Shown piece by piece: positions 46,601-58,850 of a stretch of DNA of 64,000 bases (position 1 is its first letter; every line of letters begins with the position of its first letter). Location: positions 141,004 to 205,003 of the forward strand of contig NW_021940920.1 in the NCBI RefSeq assembly GCF_004337985.1, given 5' to 3'. This DNA comes from Pyricularia pennisetigena. Taxonomy: Eukaryota > Ascomycota > Sordariomycetes > Magnaporthales > Pyriculariaceae. The notes beneath the pieces were generated by a model. It saw only the letters and a list, made by a program, of their open reading frames with translations. It did no database searches and was not told where the DNA came from. Position numbers and translations under genes: made by a program.

Positions 46601-49600
46601 GCACGTAAATCTTTCTTGGATCGTTGAATCTTTATCTTTTTGACGGGGACCATTTGCTTAGCCGCAAGCTGCCTCAGCCGGTGGGCAGCAGCATCCTTAC
46701 CCGCCTGGCCAGCGCCGAAGAGATCCGACATTTCATCATCAGAGTCCCCACCTTCTTCCTCCGAGCTATCAACCATAATTTCGCTCTTCGTGGGGGCATG
46801 ATCCTTTCCAATGGCTCCTGATATTCCCTGAAGCCCTGATCCTTCTCCCGCGACTATTTTGTTGCCGGAGCTGAAAGCTTCACGTATGGCCTTGGCCCTC
46901 GCAACAGATGCTGCATTCGCCTTGGCTCTTTCGGCTTGTTCCTTTGCGCGAGCTTCTTTCAAGCTGGATTGGTTTGACTTGATGGCGGCAGCAGAAAGCA
47001 CCTGGGGCTTGGGCTTGCGCTCTGATTGTACTTGAGCTTTAATAGACTGCATGATAGAGAGCGGTTGCTCGTCGGACGTTGCCGTGGCTTTGGATGCCGG
47101 GCGTGCCGGAGCGGCGGACGTTCCTGTCTCCCCAGAGAATCCGGATTTTGACCACGCAGCGAGGCTGCTTTGCTTCTTAGGCATCCCAGCCTTGAGCGGC
47201 TTCTGTGCCTCGCTGACGAACTGGACTTCTTCGTCATCACTCGAGTCGGTGCCCAGTGCCCTGAGCAATTCAGCCTTTTGTGCAGGCCGCAAGTTGGAGT
47301 TGACTTTGAACCTGCCATCGTGGGTTTTGATGCAAATGTCTCTCAACATCTGAAGGGGCCGGGCGGGCAGGGCCATGTCGAACTCGTTGAGGCGGGTAAC
47401 GAGCTTGCCTACAGATCTCGCAAAGACGCTAAGGAGCCACTGATCTCGAAGTTGTAACATAGCAAAGTACGCAGGGGTGATCACGCGAGGCTGCTCAAGG
47501 ACAACCTTCATAGCGGCGGTTCTCGCGTCTCCGTTTTGGCCGTCGGACTTCACAAGATCCTTGATGGCATTGGCCACCAAGCCGTCCTCTGCAAGAAGCC
47601 TATCTGCGTGTTCGACAGCCTCGCGACAGAGCGTTTCCATGGTTTCTTTGGGCACGTATTGCTCTGACCAGTGTCTTGTTTGGTTGAAGAAGTAGCCCAG
47701 GAATGCCCACTGTCGTTTCCACCAGTATGTCACTGCCTCGGCGACTTCGCGTGAGAGATCCCTACGCAGCAGCCCGCTCGCTGAATCGGTGACGGCGTCC
47801 AGAATATCGCGATACCAACCTAGTACCTTGGCCACCGGTGGGAACATCTCTGCATTTTGAGGATGGGGTATCTTCTTGCCGACTGCATCGGAGAACGACC
47901 TCAGAAAGAGCTCCGGGTGTGAGCTCAACATCTTTTCCAAGGCATCAGAGCGGCTGTCTTCTCCAGTGTACATCTTGATGAAGTTCATGGCAGCATCGCT
48001 GATGTTTTCTTCACCGTGTGTCAAACACGCAACGATTGCCCCCAAGGCCCGCTGATCTTCAGAAAGCATCCGCAATTCTTGCGAGGAGAACTCGCTGACT
48101 CTTCCGATGAGGCGACCTATGGACTCGGCCGTTGCCTCGAATTTTTGGTTGAAGGTCAGCTTCTGAGGATCCTTGACAACAGCTTCCCTCTTCCGCGGCA
48201 AGAACTTCTCGACACCCCTCAGGGGCAATGTTGCTCCCAAGATGACATTTGCTAGTGAGGTTGTCTTGGAGGGCTCCAGATGATCAATAAAAGCGTCCCA
48301 AAGCTTGGAGGAACGCCGCTCAACAGCGTAAGAAAGCTTCTTCGCTTCCTTGATGGCAAGCGACTCCCTCTCAAATGTCTCGGAGTCAAGTGTGAGTGCC
48401 AAATCGATGACTTTTAGTGCTGCCTCGGAGAGTCCCACATTGTACTGGTCGCCGTTCTTTAGGCTTGCGCAATTAATGAGAAAATCTTTGTGGCGAAGAA
48501 CAATGTTGTATGTGATGTCAATATAAACCAATGCCGTAGAAAAGGGCAGTTTGGGATCCGAGAGACATTCAAGGGTGCAAATCATGGATGTAAGCGCCGC
48601 GTGCGCGCAAGCAGACTTGCCCTCCCGGGAGGGTTCGGATTGAAAGCGATCCATGAGTGAGTGTAGCGTAGAGTCGCATAGATCAGGCCGTCCAGTGGGC
48701 TGTAGGGATTCCATCAGAGTCTTGACCAAGGCAGAGAGCAGGAAAATATCTTTATCGCCCACGCGGACAAGAATGTTGGCCTCTAATGACCTTGCCATCG
48801 TTGCAGGGAATGCTTTCGACCCTAGAGTATGTTGTGTGAAGATGGCGGGAGAAACATCTGCCAAAGCGTCCCAAAATGCTTTTGGAGACTTTTGAATCAA
48901 AGATATGATACCTTTGATGAGTGTCGCAAAAACTTCAGGGCTTTGGACATAGCTGAGGTGATGAAACGCTATATGGTAAAGGTCTGGTTGAACTTCCATA
49001 CCGCGTAGCGTATGGAGAACGAAGTCTGCACTCATTGAGGGGATTATGATGGCAATACCGTCCCAAAACCGCTTGATCCGTGTCTCCGGAACGCCCGGGT
49101 TGAATACGGCCAAAATTTCGCTGGCTAGATAGTCGTGAACAGCCCATTCAAACTGATCAGCCGTCAAAGATCCAGCAGGCATCGTCTCCCAAGCAGCCTT
49201 TGCAAAGCCGCTCCGATACCCATCTTCATCCTCCTGGAAGAGGAAAAACGTCATCGTGGGAATGACTCCAGAGCCGAGCCGGAGCGGCCTCTTGATTTTC
49301 TGGATCTCGCTAAAGACAAAGTTGAAGTGCGTGCGGTTCTCGGGCCGTGACAAATAAGACATGCAGCAGAGAGCCTCGTACAGGGCAACGACCGCGGTGG
49401 GCTCTTTCTTCGTCAATGCGCTGCTCTTCATTGGCCCATGCTCTTTTAGTAGTGATTCTGCCTTGAGGAGTCCGCGATCTATCCGGGTCTTGTCGAATTC
49501 GTCGAGTTTCTGGGCCATAATCCTCGCAACTTCATCGCCGAATTTACTGCAAAGAGAAGGTGGTCGTGGTCAGTCAGGCTCTGGGAACTTGTTGGGGGTG

Positions 49601-49994
49601 TCGTTCGTGTAGGGTCAGCCTACTCGCCGAGTAGCTTGAGGAATGATTTCCTCTTCTTGTGCCAGGCGCGGATGCAATTTGGGCAGGTTGTCAGGTTCTT
49701 TTCAGCTCGCTCTATCCAGCCATCTAACCACGCAGACGCTGCATCTTTGCTGATACCGAGGAGAAGTGACGCCGTTGTTGCGATGTGAAGACGCTTTTCT
49801 GAGTCTTCTATCCGCTCCTTCTTCTGTTCGGCAGTGATCTGTACTTCTCCATCCCATGCTTCTTCGTTGGGATCTTCATAGTCGACCTCGTCATCTTCGC
49901 TGAGCTTGGGGCAGAATAGATGCATATCTTCAGGAAACTTCTCCAGCTGCGTATAGCTCGCCATGATCTCCTCGTAAACCTCGTTCGGATCCAT
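43610..49994 (-). CDS. SEN1: Sen1-like superfamily 1B RNA/DNA helicase
   Basis: Four exons on the minus strand, 49994-49624, 49546-44017, 43900-43775 and 43705-43610, stay in frame and give 2040 residues. The start ATG (MDPNEVYEEI) is followed by the acidic N-terminal PEDMHLFCPK block seen in fungal Sen1. The large helical Sen1 N-terminal domain fills roughly residues 90-900. Helicase motifs follow: GPPGTGKTK at 1350-1358, DEAAQC at about 1581, GDPKQLPP at about 1606, DCQYRMHPEI soon after, and GLTRARSSLWILGD at about 1808. The C-terminal tail is Pro/Gln-rich, with a Gln run from CAG repeats in the last exon and a basic end (PWKKKAPANVF). Sen1 unwinds RNA-DNA hybrids and ends transcription of non-coding RNAs by RNA polymerase II, protecting against R-loops. 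Length and motifs fit a full-length active enzyme. The two small 3' exons are inferred from splice sites and tail resemblance. Confidence 0.93.
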
Positions 49995-50834
49995 GATGGG
50001 CAGCGAAGGGGACACACGCCCGGAAAACTCTGGAGTCGGAATTGAGCGTTCATGCGGTTGCGGGTAACCCTTTCGGAAGGTGGTGGGCAAAGTGAGGTTG
50101 AAATTAGAGGTGGATGGATGGATGTAGCGATCGTGGCCGTAGTAGGATCGACAGGTAAAAGACAAATTACGATTACAGGATGGGGTCTTGAATTCTCAAG
50201 AGCCCCTTGGGCCGTGCCTGGCGCCAGATGCTGTCTGTGCAAGTGGGATTGGCGGGAGCAAAGGTGAGGTGAGGTAGGAAGGTAGGTAGGTAGTAGACGG
50301 TAAAAGCAAAATGACGTGCATTCGTTCGTTCTGATCTTTGGTGATAATAATACCCGATACCCCGGCACGCTACTACGCGGAAACCATAGAGACCGTGGCG
50401 CGTTAGCACTTAAGACCCTGGAATGTGTAGCTGACTAACGAGCTTAAATAGTGGGTGGGTCCTGACTACAGTTGCTTGCAGAATAATTATAAGCTGTCTC
50501 GCTCAACGAGCCAAGACAAACATACAAACTTAAGGATTGTGAGACCAGATGGCAAAAGATTAGGATCGAGCTGACAGTGAAGAGAGAAGGTACGTGAACA
50601 TCAGTTTTCTTAAACAGGTTCGCATCGCGATCACCGAATTCTTCAAAACTAACAATTCAGCAGGTTGCTCCGGCTTTGCTCGGACTGTCTGTCATGCACA
50701 ACAAAACAAACAAAGTTGCAGACGCGTAATTGTACAAGAGAATGGCATACAATTCTCAAGACCGTCTGAGAAGTTCAAAAATACAAAGCAAAGGGTAATC
50801 AATCCTTCATCGGATGATAGCTCTGTGAATCATT
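49995..50834. other. Intergenic upstream of SEN1, no gene recognised
   Basis: About 840 bases holding the SEN1 promoter and leader plus the 3' side of the paraoxonase-like gene. A GGTAGGTAGGTAG run occurs near 50280. An open frame extends the SEN1 first exon upstream to 50165, but the downstream ATG at 49994 fits the family start better. Confidence 0.55.
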
Positions 50835-52366
50835 TTATATGTGATGGTTTATTTCGGGATCGCAGACAGTGATAAAGGGTGTTGTGACGCCTATAAAAAC
50901 AAAATACGTTAGCAAAATTTCAGGCTGCTGCAGACACTGACTTGGAGAGCAGACGATGAGAAACACTCTGGAACGAGATGCCGTTGGCTGCGACAAACTT
51001 ACCTCCTAGGAATAGGCGGCCAGTCTTGGCATCGCGCACAGCTGTGGTTGCACCGGGCAGGACCTCTTTGTCTCTATCCTCGATCAACTTCTCAAAGGTG
51101 AAGCTCAGCTTCCCGTCGGCCTCCTGGGTCTTGTGGATGCGGAAAATCGTAGCTGTGCTCCATTTATTCATGGGGTCATCGCCAAATTTGAGAATTTCGG
51201 TTACTTTGGGGAAGGCTGCAACGAACAGGTTGCCTTCGGCATCTTCCGAGATGTTATCGATGCTGTATCCTATGTTCATGAAGCCAACCTCCTCAACCGG
51301 GTGTCTTCGACCTTCGTTATTGCTCGCCTCGGGGACATGGCGATAAACACGAATGGTAGAGGAACCAGACGAAGGCACATAGAGGAGTCCGTCACGAGCA
51401 CGATAGAGGCCATTGGGAAACCGGATGCCGCTCGAGATTTCTTCGCAGCCTGTCGCATCACAAAACTGCACGGTGCCGAGCGGGAGGATCGAAATCATAT
51501 TGGCCAGCTGGTTTATCATTAGCAGGAGACGAGTGATTCCTGATTAGGTTTGGGTATGGAGCTTACCCAGCCGACCTTGGTCTTGCTCTCGTTGGTGACG
51601 TATATGCCAGCATCAACATTCTCTCCAGCAAAAGTTGCCCTGTTCGGGACAGTGATGTTGGGATGTGCGTACGTCCGCACATGCCTTAGCTCGGTAGCGT
51701 CGGGACCTGTCTCAAATATCTCGACGGTAGAGTTGCCTCCGACAGCAGAAGGGTCCAGAACTTTGCCCGTCACAGCATCAACAGACGCCTTGTGGTTGAT
51801 CAATGCAATTGCGATTCTGGGCTTCCCATCTTCCGACTGCCCATCCAGCCCGTCTATGCCATGCAGATACAGCCGCTCATTGTCGCCCGGGATGCCTTTA
51901 TAGCCCTGGGTTGAAAGCACCCTAGTGATGAAGAAATCCCCATCGGGCTTGTCAATATCGGCAACAACCACAGCATCATTGAGCGATCGATTCTGCCAGT
52001 TAAGTTGCATGACACTTTCATATTAATCACTGCACGTTAGTCAAGTGAGATGGGCGTGCAAGCGGCTGGCGGACCGGTTAAAAAGGAACAAAAGAAAGAA
52101 TAAACTCACGCAGGCATCCATGCGGCCCGACCCAGCGGCTCCGAGCATGCCATGAACAACTGGCGCGTCTGCTCAGAAAGCCACATGTCTTCGCAAGCCT
52201 GTAAGCGAGGATTATTTATGCGTCGACATTTATAAGGGAAATCACCGATAGGCTGGATTGTCCTGCCAATGGCGAACAGGTTAACGATGTCATCTTTCAA
52301 GTACAATTGAAAGAGTACGCCAAAGATGGCAACGAGAGCAATGCTCAGTTTTGCAAAGGCACCCAT
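50835..52366 (-). CDS. Paraoxonase/arylesterase-like calcium-dependent beta-propeller hydrolase
   Basis: Four exons, 52366-52110, 52014-51567, 51507-51003 and 50890-50835, give 421 residues. Residues about 5-27 form a hydrophobic N-terminal anchor or signal. Features of the PON1-type six-bladed propeller follow in order: ACEDMWLSEQ, with the Glu-Asp pair that binds calcium; YLHGIDGLDG, matching the His that helps catalysis; a VPNRATFAGEN segment; GIRFPNGLYRARDGLLYVPS; and GYSIDNISEDAEGNLFVAAF, with the Asp-Asn calcium ligands. It ends with GVTTPFITVCDP, a typical family tail. Such enzymes hydrolyse esters, lactones or phosphotriesters; the natural substrate here is unknown. The last exon is short (56 bases) but restores the conserved end. 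The reductase-like gene on the same strand lies upstream. A functional link is possible but not shown. Confidence 0.87.
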
Positions 52367-53345
52367 TATGGACACTGCATGTAAAAATAAAATAAAATAA
52401 AATAAAGTATTGAGGAGTGAGAGTTAACACAGACGATAAAATGCAGTGCTTCAATCATTTATTTTAGGTATTTAAACATGGGCTCCATCGGATCCTGTCG
52501 GTTCCTTTACAGTAGACTAGACTGGGCACCACCTAATCGGGCAATGTACCGCAGCTTCAGATCCGCAACACGGAAACCTCGGGTCAACCCCGCTGCTGAC
52601 CGCTGGTCGAACATGAATTTGGCCCCCTTTCCAAACAAAATCATCTCATCTATCCTAGCAACCTAGGCAGGCCGAGGCGCCAGTCATATTTCTTGTTCCT
52701 AATTACCTACCTTAAATTTTATATAACCCACAAGTGAATATAAATCCTTTGTGGTCCTCCTGATATTTCTCTCCTGGCCGACGTCGCCTTCGCTTTGCTT
52801 ACAATCCGGTAAAGCTGCCCGTTGCGGCCTGAGACGAACAAATGCTGATACTACTGTGAGCCAAGCCTCTTAGCTCTCTTTTTACCGACAGTCCGGGCTC
52901 GAGGGATCCGAATCCGAACTTTTTTTTTTCTTCTTTAATTCTATCGTAGCTATAATGCCGCAAGAGCGCAAGGCCAGGGTCTCGAAAGAAGACGAAAAGG
53001 GGCTCGACGAAACTACGAAATCAAGAACCCAGAACCAAACAGTTTATGCAGCGGAGCGTATGTATGGATTTTTGAAATCGAATTCATCCCTCTATTCGGC
53101 AAACATCTTTTTTAACTTTTTAGGATTTGTCTGAGATAAATTCACATACACACACACAACAAAGGAAAACAAATAGCATAAAACAGGTAAAATAAAAGGA
53201 GAATGAGGAAATGACAGCAAGAATGAAAAAAAAACAAAGCATCTCGTCTCAGTGAAGGTTAAAACCTCCTTCTAGCCGGCGACGGACTGAGTTTCATATC
53301 GATACATCATACAGTTAACAAATCTCATGCAATAGGTCATATTTC
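52367..53345. other. Intergenic, no gene recognised
   Basis: About 980 bases between two minus-strand genes, including the promoter of the paraoxonase-like gene. An AAATA reiteration sits near 52384-52406, just upstream of that start. A T run lies at about 52920-52929. Nothing coding was seen. Confidence 0.55.
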
Positions 53346-54614
53346 TCAAAGCTTTGCTCGCAAAAGATTCTGTGAAACTCCTTCGCAGACCAGCTGCAGG
53401 TAGTTCTTGGCATCAAACCTAACCTTCGGCTGGTGAGGCCGGAAGTCGTGGGTGTTACTGGCGTACGGCCCAAAGACGTTATTCATGCCCTTGAGTATCC
53501 TCAATGCCTTCACCGCAGCAAGCTCCTTGGCCCTGTTGCCCGAGAGGCGCCCTGCGGCGGCGGCAAGTTGCAGCCGGAGGTAATGATGAAGAAACTGCTG
53601 TATGTCAAAGGCATAGCTACCCATCGGGCCGATATACCGAAAACGCCCTTTTTTGAAGAATGCTTCCATCATCTGGCAAGCCTCCCCGAGAGTGAGTGAC
53701 TGCGTCGTGGTCGCAACGGAAAAGATGATGCGAGGCTGCGGCGTCTCATGTTCTCGCTCTTCAGTCGGGAACGCCTCATCGATAAGGCAGGCCGCAACCT
53801 TGTCGACAGGGACGATATCAAGCTTTGCTTCGGGGCGTCCATTTATAACCTTGAGGACGTCATTGGCGAACCCGAGGGCGATTCCGGCGAAAGCGTCGTG
53901 GCTATCGATCCAGCCCGGCCTCGGATATTCGAGTGCTGCACAGATGATGCTGGGTCGCACGATTGATAGGGGAAGGACGCCCTTCGTCTCGCATACAATA
54001 TGCTCTGCCAAACACTTGGAAAGGCTATAGATGTTTGGGTGACCCGTGAGCTCGATCGCCTCGGCCTTGCCGAGGGCGCCACTCCGAAGGTCTTCGAGCA
54101 GGCTCCATGCGGGCCGAGGCAGTGGTACCAAGCTCTCGTAAATGGGCCCAGCTTGAGGCGGTGTAACAAATGCCGTGCTGGTGATAACAAGCTGGCGAAG
54201 GTCTGTACAGTCTTTGGCAAGCCGGAGGATGTGAAGCGAGGTGTCCACGTTGGCCGACAAGGCCTCATCAACAGGGCTGTCAAACTTGACGCAGGCGGCT
54301 GTGTGTATGATGTGGGTGATCGTCTTATACAGGTTGGCATAGACGGCGTCTTCGAGGCCGCAGCGAGGAAGGCTGAGGTCGCCTTCAACGACCCGGACAG
54401 ACTCAGTCCATCCCGGATATAGATTGGCAAAACATGGCCTCTTTGCGATCTCCGCAAAACGCTCAGAAGCACTTAAAGTTTTGCTCGGTCGGATGAGAAG
54501 AACTACTTCGTGGATTGAAAGTTCGGTTTTGAGACGAAAAAGTTCCTCAAGGAGCACCTTGCCAAGGAAGCCAGTGGCTCCGGTCACGAGAACTCTATTA
54601 TGTGTAAAAGACAT
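53346..54614 (-). CDS. Fatty-acyl-CoA-reductase-like NAD(P)-binding protein
   Basis: Intronless, 422 residues from the first ATG. An upstream in-frame stretch has no ATG. The Rossmann fingerprint is VLVTGATGFLG at 8-18. A HIIHTAACVKFD stretch lies at about 101-112. The extended-SDR active site is visible as Ser146 (ITSTAF), Tyr196 and Lys200 (YSLSK). These place it in the NAD_binding_4 / male-sterility group, which includes fatty-acyl-CoA reductases and the terminal reductase domains of some synthetases. It should reduce an acyl thioester with NADPH. After about residue 330 a helical region follows that may correspond to a reduced C-terminal sterile domain. Whether the substrate is a fatty acyl-CoA or a carrier-bound product is not visible. 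No synthetase lies beside it. Confidence 0.85.
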   Translation of the reverse strand: MSFTHNRVLVTGATGFLGKVLLEELFRLKTELSIHEVVLLIRPSKTLSASERFAEIAKRPCFANLYPGWTESVRVVEGDLSLPRCGLEDAVYANLYKTITHIIHTAACVKFDSPVDEALSANVDTSLHILRLAKDCTDLRQLVITSTAFVTPPQAGPIYESLVPLPRPAWSLLEDLRSGALGKAEAIELTGHPNIYSLSKCLAEHIVCETKGVLPLSIVRPSIICAALEYPRPGWIDSHDAFAGIALGFANDVLKVINGRPEAKLDIVPVDKVAACLIDEAFPTEEREHETPQPRIIFSVATTTQSLTLGEACQMMEAFFKKGRFRYIGPMGSYAFDIQQFLHHYLRLQLAAAAGRLSGNRAKELAAVKALRILKGMNNVFGPYASNTHDFRPHQPKVRFDAKNYLQLVCEGVSQNLLRAKL

Positions 54615-56594
54615 GATGATAACAAGAGGCTCAAAGACGGGAGGAATTATGTCTGTGCCGACCAAGGGGATGATCCTGGGCCAAAAATAGCCAGCATCCT
54701 GTCCCGACAGAGATGTGATTCTTTGCTTATAAGCTCTAGCTTGCGAGCGACTGGGCCCCTTTGCGACCTCGGAGAAGCTGAAGGTGCCGCAATGTGATTC
54801 CGGGCATTACTCGGATGGCCCCGCCTATCTTATAGACTGTCAGCAATTTTGATGAGGTTGATGCCATCATGGCTGTCTATAGCCCTGGCCTGGCTGTCAG
54901 ACCTGGGTAGCATTCAGAGGCTTGGGTGTTCTTCGATCCGGGTATTTCTGGCTTGTCTAGCTGTCGGTACCTGTCGACATACGGCCCGTCCAACACATTA
55001 CCCCTGTCAAAGAGGGGGCCAGGCTATGAACATCGCCGTACTTAGGTAGTTACGAGCTGGCCCTGAAAGCTTAGAGATCCTTCTCGGGCAAATGTCCAAA
55101 AAGAGTGAGCGTTGAAACATGGGTTCGTTCAATCAGGAAATGTGGATGTCATTGAGAGCTGAAGGGGGGACGATTAAGAACGTTGCAAGTGTAAAATAAC
55201 GTGGATCTAATACAGGGGGTGCCACCCAATCGATGGATGGTTACGTACAGACTACAGTATGTTATTGATTATTACCGGTCTTATTGATGATTGACGCGAA
55301 ATTCCCGTCAAACCTCACCATGTCGTGAGTTTGTATTGTTGAACAGCATCATACCTGTGCCTGCGTGTGGTCAATGGCGCTTGATATTGGATTCTTTATT
55401 CTTAAAGGCTCACATTCGTACGATGATTCTCGATGAGAAATAGGACGTCCCAATGCATGTCAAATTTAACCCGACAGCTGAAATGTCATGCCTCCTTTTC
55501 GTTGCTGCCTGCTGATGTATGGTGGGTGGCTGCTCGCCTAGGCCGGGCGCTGGCCACTCGAATCAATCAAGTTTTTAGATTACGGAGGCGAAAATTCAGG
55601 TCACGTCTCCATACTACTTGGAACGGAATTTGGGGGCCTTGGGGGCGAGATAGATTTACCATAGTAAAGTCAAAGCGGGGGCATAATCTGGGAACCGGGG
55701 CCATGACGGCGCTGTCAGATTTACGGCATGGTCCGTCTCGGTCTTTTGGTTCCTTGTATGGATGGGTGCCTGCTGTAGATTTTCGAGGTTGGTCTATGTA
55801 TTTCCCGACTCGACACTAAAGTTATTGTGCATATCACGTCATGCTCCTGTCAAGGACAAGACGACAGGATGAACAAAGAAGAAACATCACCTTTGGAGGC
55901 TCTGCATCCTGGACCAATGAGCCAATAGAGAGCAAACGACCCAGTGGAAAGAATGCAGCAGAATCAAAAGGGACCGATCTGATCCACTTGTTCGCATACA
56001 GCGGTACCAAAGTACAATTGGAGGTGCATGTTTTGTGAATAAAAGCCCGCCTGCACGGCATAAAATGTATGAGGGAAAGCTAGTCCCCGCCAAGTGTAGT
56101 AAAATCAGTACTTAGAAAGATGCTCAAAAATGGGGCGTTTCCAAGGCCTTCTCTGGTTATCATTCTAGTCTTGGTTGAGCTTGTGACATGGGTAAAGCCC
56201 CGCCACGATCTTGTGATCAAGGCCTTTAGCTATCTTTCCTGTTTATTGTAGCATAGTTTAACCTCATACTTTTTTATTTATTTTTATTTTTATTTTTTAT
56301 TTTGTCTTATGTCAACCTCAGTTAACTCCAGGACCGAGTCCATTACTGAGTGTTGAGGTTAATGCACAAAGAGCAAGCGTTGATTGATTGAGGCCGGATA
56401 AAGAATTTCTTCGCTCTGATAAACAAGTTGGTTGCACTGACCAAAGTTCCCGTCGTCGCACTACGGTGAGATCCCCACTTCCCCAACTGTGATTCGGAGT
56501 AAACAATTCACCCCCGGTGAATCGAATCACGGTGGTGCTGGACTGGCCCATCACCCAAAATCCAAAATCAAGTTACCACAGCCGTCATTCGGCC
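54615..56594. other. Intergenic between divergent genes, no gene recognised
   Basis: About 2 kb containing the promoters of the reductase-like gene (minus) and IVY1 (plus). AT-rich TTTTATTT reiterations occur near 56270-56303. A 128-codon frame at 55433-55819 lacks any recognisable domain and was not accepted. Confidence 0.5.
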
Positions 56595-58172
56595 ATGGCA
56601 ACACCCTCAAGGAACCTGCCATTGCGGCAGCCGGCAACGGCCACCACCGACGATGGCCGCGTCCTGTCGCCATCCCAACTCCCACCCGTCCCGTCGTCTC
56701 CGGCTATGAGCTACGCCTCGACAGCCAACCCCCTCGCCGCCTACCAGCTTCCGCCGCCGCCGCCCCCCAGGCACCAGTCTCATGCCACCATGACAAAGGC
56801 CGATCTCGAGGCTTCGCAGATCGCCTACTCGGATCTCATAGCGTCCGCAAAAGCCTACAGACAAGCTCTGGCAGCTATCGGCAGCGCAGCATCGGCCTTT
56901 GGAAGCGCCCTCGAGGCATGTGCCCGGTTAAAAGAAGCTCGTGCCCCGGCCATATCACCACCCGCCAGCGGCGATAGCGGCAGCAACGCCAACGGGATGC
57001 CCCCGTCCATGAACACCTCCTTCACCGCCCGCGCTCCCAACCCGCTCTCATCGTCTTGCACAGCCGACCAGCTCCTCGCCGCAGCCGGCCTGCAGCACCT
57101 GATAGCGAACCACCACCAGATTCTCGGCGAGACCATCTACAGGTCATTCGAAGTGCCGCTCCTCCACGAGCTCGACAAGTGGCGCCACAGCGTCGAGGAC
57201 GAGCAAGCGCGCTACACGGCCGCCGCCACGGCCCAGGGGCGCGAAATCAGGCGGCTGGAGAAGGAAGGCATCAAGATGCACAAGACTCCGAAGCGTCGGG
57301 ATGTCGCCCAGTTCCGCACACACCTTGTCGAGCTGACCGCAAAACTCGACGGCCTGACGACGCTGCACGCCGACCACTCGCGTGCCCTATTGCGCGACTG
57401 CCAGGACACTAGCGTTGGGGTCCTGGACGCCGCCTGCAGCATCGCCCGCGCAGAGGTTGACATCTTTGAAAGCCTCGCCCGCAAGGGCTGGACGGGCGGA
57501 GGCTTGGAGGACCTTTTGGAGCGCGGGACGGACCTGTTCGCCAGCGACGAGCCCATCGCCAGCACGGCGGACCTGCCCGTCCCTGCCGACTCCAGCAGGC
57601 TTTTCAGCATTTTGCCGCCCAAGAGCATACTTGCGGACTCGGCGAGTGAGACCACCCGGCCTGGCCATCATAGGGCTGATAGTTTGCTGGTGGATCCGGA
57701 CGAGCCACAATACCAGAGTCTTGCGCGAGCGCTGTCGCCGACCAAGGGTGGGATGGTCGGCATCCGCAGCGGCGGCGGCGGCGGCGGCGTCGATTCGGAA
57801 AGCCTCTTCAACCAGCCTCGAGGAGCGAGGCCCTTCTCACCAGAGCCTATACCAGTTGATCCAGGCGAGCTGCCCATGGGAGGCGGGAGCAGTGACCCCG
57901 GAGCATCTGGGGACCACGAGGCTGAGACGATTCGAACCGACTCATCATCCTCTCCAGTACAGCTCGAGGAGCCAACACCAAGAGCTTCCAGGATGTTCAG
58001 GATACTGCACGACAATACTGGACATTCCGACAACGATGACGCAGATGATGATGACAATAGTGTGCACAAGAGCCCCTGGCGTGACGAGCATTCACCAGCA
58101 GACAGTGCTTTTAAAAAGCCTCTGCCGCCAACGACTTTGTCTTCTCATGGGTCTGAACATGCGTGTGATTAG
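56595..58172 (+). CDS. IVY1: Ivy1-like phospholipid-binding I-BAR protein
   Basis: Intronless, 525 residues from ATG 56595; the upstream in-frame stretch has no ATG. The Pro-rich N-terminus (about 20-60) is followed by a long helical module from about residue 66 to 310. This includes ASQIAYSDLIASAKAYRQAL, a central LLAAAGLQHLIANHHQIL segment, a charged REIRRLEKEGIKMHK helix and a FRTHLVELTAKLDGLTTLH helix. These features match the I-BAR-like core of fungal Ivy1. The rest is Ser/Pro-rich and acidic, with an Asp run near the end (DDADDDDN). In yeast, Ivy1 binds phosphoinositide-containing vacuole membranes, the Rab Ypt7 and Vps33, and influences vacuole fusion and TORC1/EGO signalling. The name is assigned by resemblance and the length fits. 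A short poly-Gly tract near 57770 encodes a flexible linker. Confidence 0.75.
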   Translation: MATPSRNLPLRQPATATTDDGRVLSPSQLPPVPSSPAMSYASTANPLAAYQLPPPPPPRHQSHATMTKADLEASQIAYSDLIASAKAYRQALAAIGSAASAFGSALEACARLKEARAPAISPPASGDSGSNANGMPPSMNTSFTARAPNPLSSSCTADQLLAAAGLQHLIANHHQILGETIYRSFEVPLLHELDKWRHSVEDEQARYTAAATAQGREIRRLEKEGIKMHKTPKRRDVAQFRTHLVELTAKLDGLTTLHADHSRALLRDCQDTSVGVLDAACSIARAEVDIFESLARKGWTGGGLEDLLERGTDLFASDEPIASTADLPVPADSSRLFSILPPKSILADSASETTRPGHHRADSLLVDPDEPQYQSLARALSPTKGGMVGIRSGGGGGGVDSESLFNQPRGARPFSPEPIPVDPGELPMGGGSSDPGASGDHEAETIRTDSSSSPVQLEEPTPRASRMFRILHDNTGHSDNDDADDDDNSVHKSPWRDEHSPADSAFKKPLPPTTLSSHGSEHACD

Positions 58173-58850
58173 GGTTGTGTCTTTTTTTTTTCTTCCTTTT
58201 TTCCTTCTATATACACCTTTCTTGTTCGTCGTTTCATGATGCTTTTGTTCTGTACAACTACTATCTTACAGTATACCCCTTTATTCTTACTTGGTTAAAT
58301 GCTAAGGCTGCAGTGCTTTGCGGTACCACTATTGAAGTTATTGTTTCAGTCTCGTCACATTATTTCTTGACCGATATATGTTGTATATCGCTGCTTTGCT
58401 TAAAAGTTGAGCATCCTGCTGCCTTTTGAGACCACCCAGTGAAATTACGCCCAACAAGGGCCAATGGTTGTCTGCTCTAATGTTTCCTGGTTACGTATTT
58501 ACCACATTCAGCAACATGCCCGATTATGGTTTAGTGCAATTGAAATACATGCAGCTTTTAAACAGGAACATAAGTTGGCATCAGTCGACGGCTCTTACGA
58601 AAATGCTTCTGTGCACCTGTTCTTTGTACACGGGATAATAAATTCCGCCAGAAGCTTGCACCATAGTTCCGACAAAATTATCTCCTATTACAAGTATAGC
58701 CAGCGCCCCAGAGGCCCTGTTTTAACACAAATCAACGCTAAAAGATCCCGATTTCCTATGAACCCATGACCAGAAACACCATGGCTTTCTCTCCACATAG
58801 CCGTAGGATCACCCTGAAATCGTTCCTCAAGTATTATACATGCAAGTCGT
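58173..58850. other. Intergenic between convergent genes
   Basis: About 680 bases between the IVY1 (plus) and NUP53 (minus) stops, presumably both 3' untranslated regions. T-rich at 58183-58205. No gene is supported. Confidence 0.55.

Noticed and set aside
50000..50165. Upstream extension of SEN1 exon 1 by 57 codons
   Set aside because: The family N-terminus begins at the ATG at 49994. The upstream codons look like untranslated leader.
55433..55819. 128-codon plus-strand frame
   Set aside because: Composition resembles random translation, and no domain or splice context supports it.
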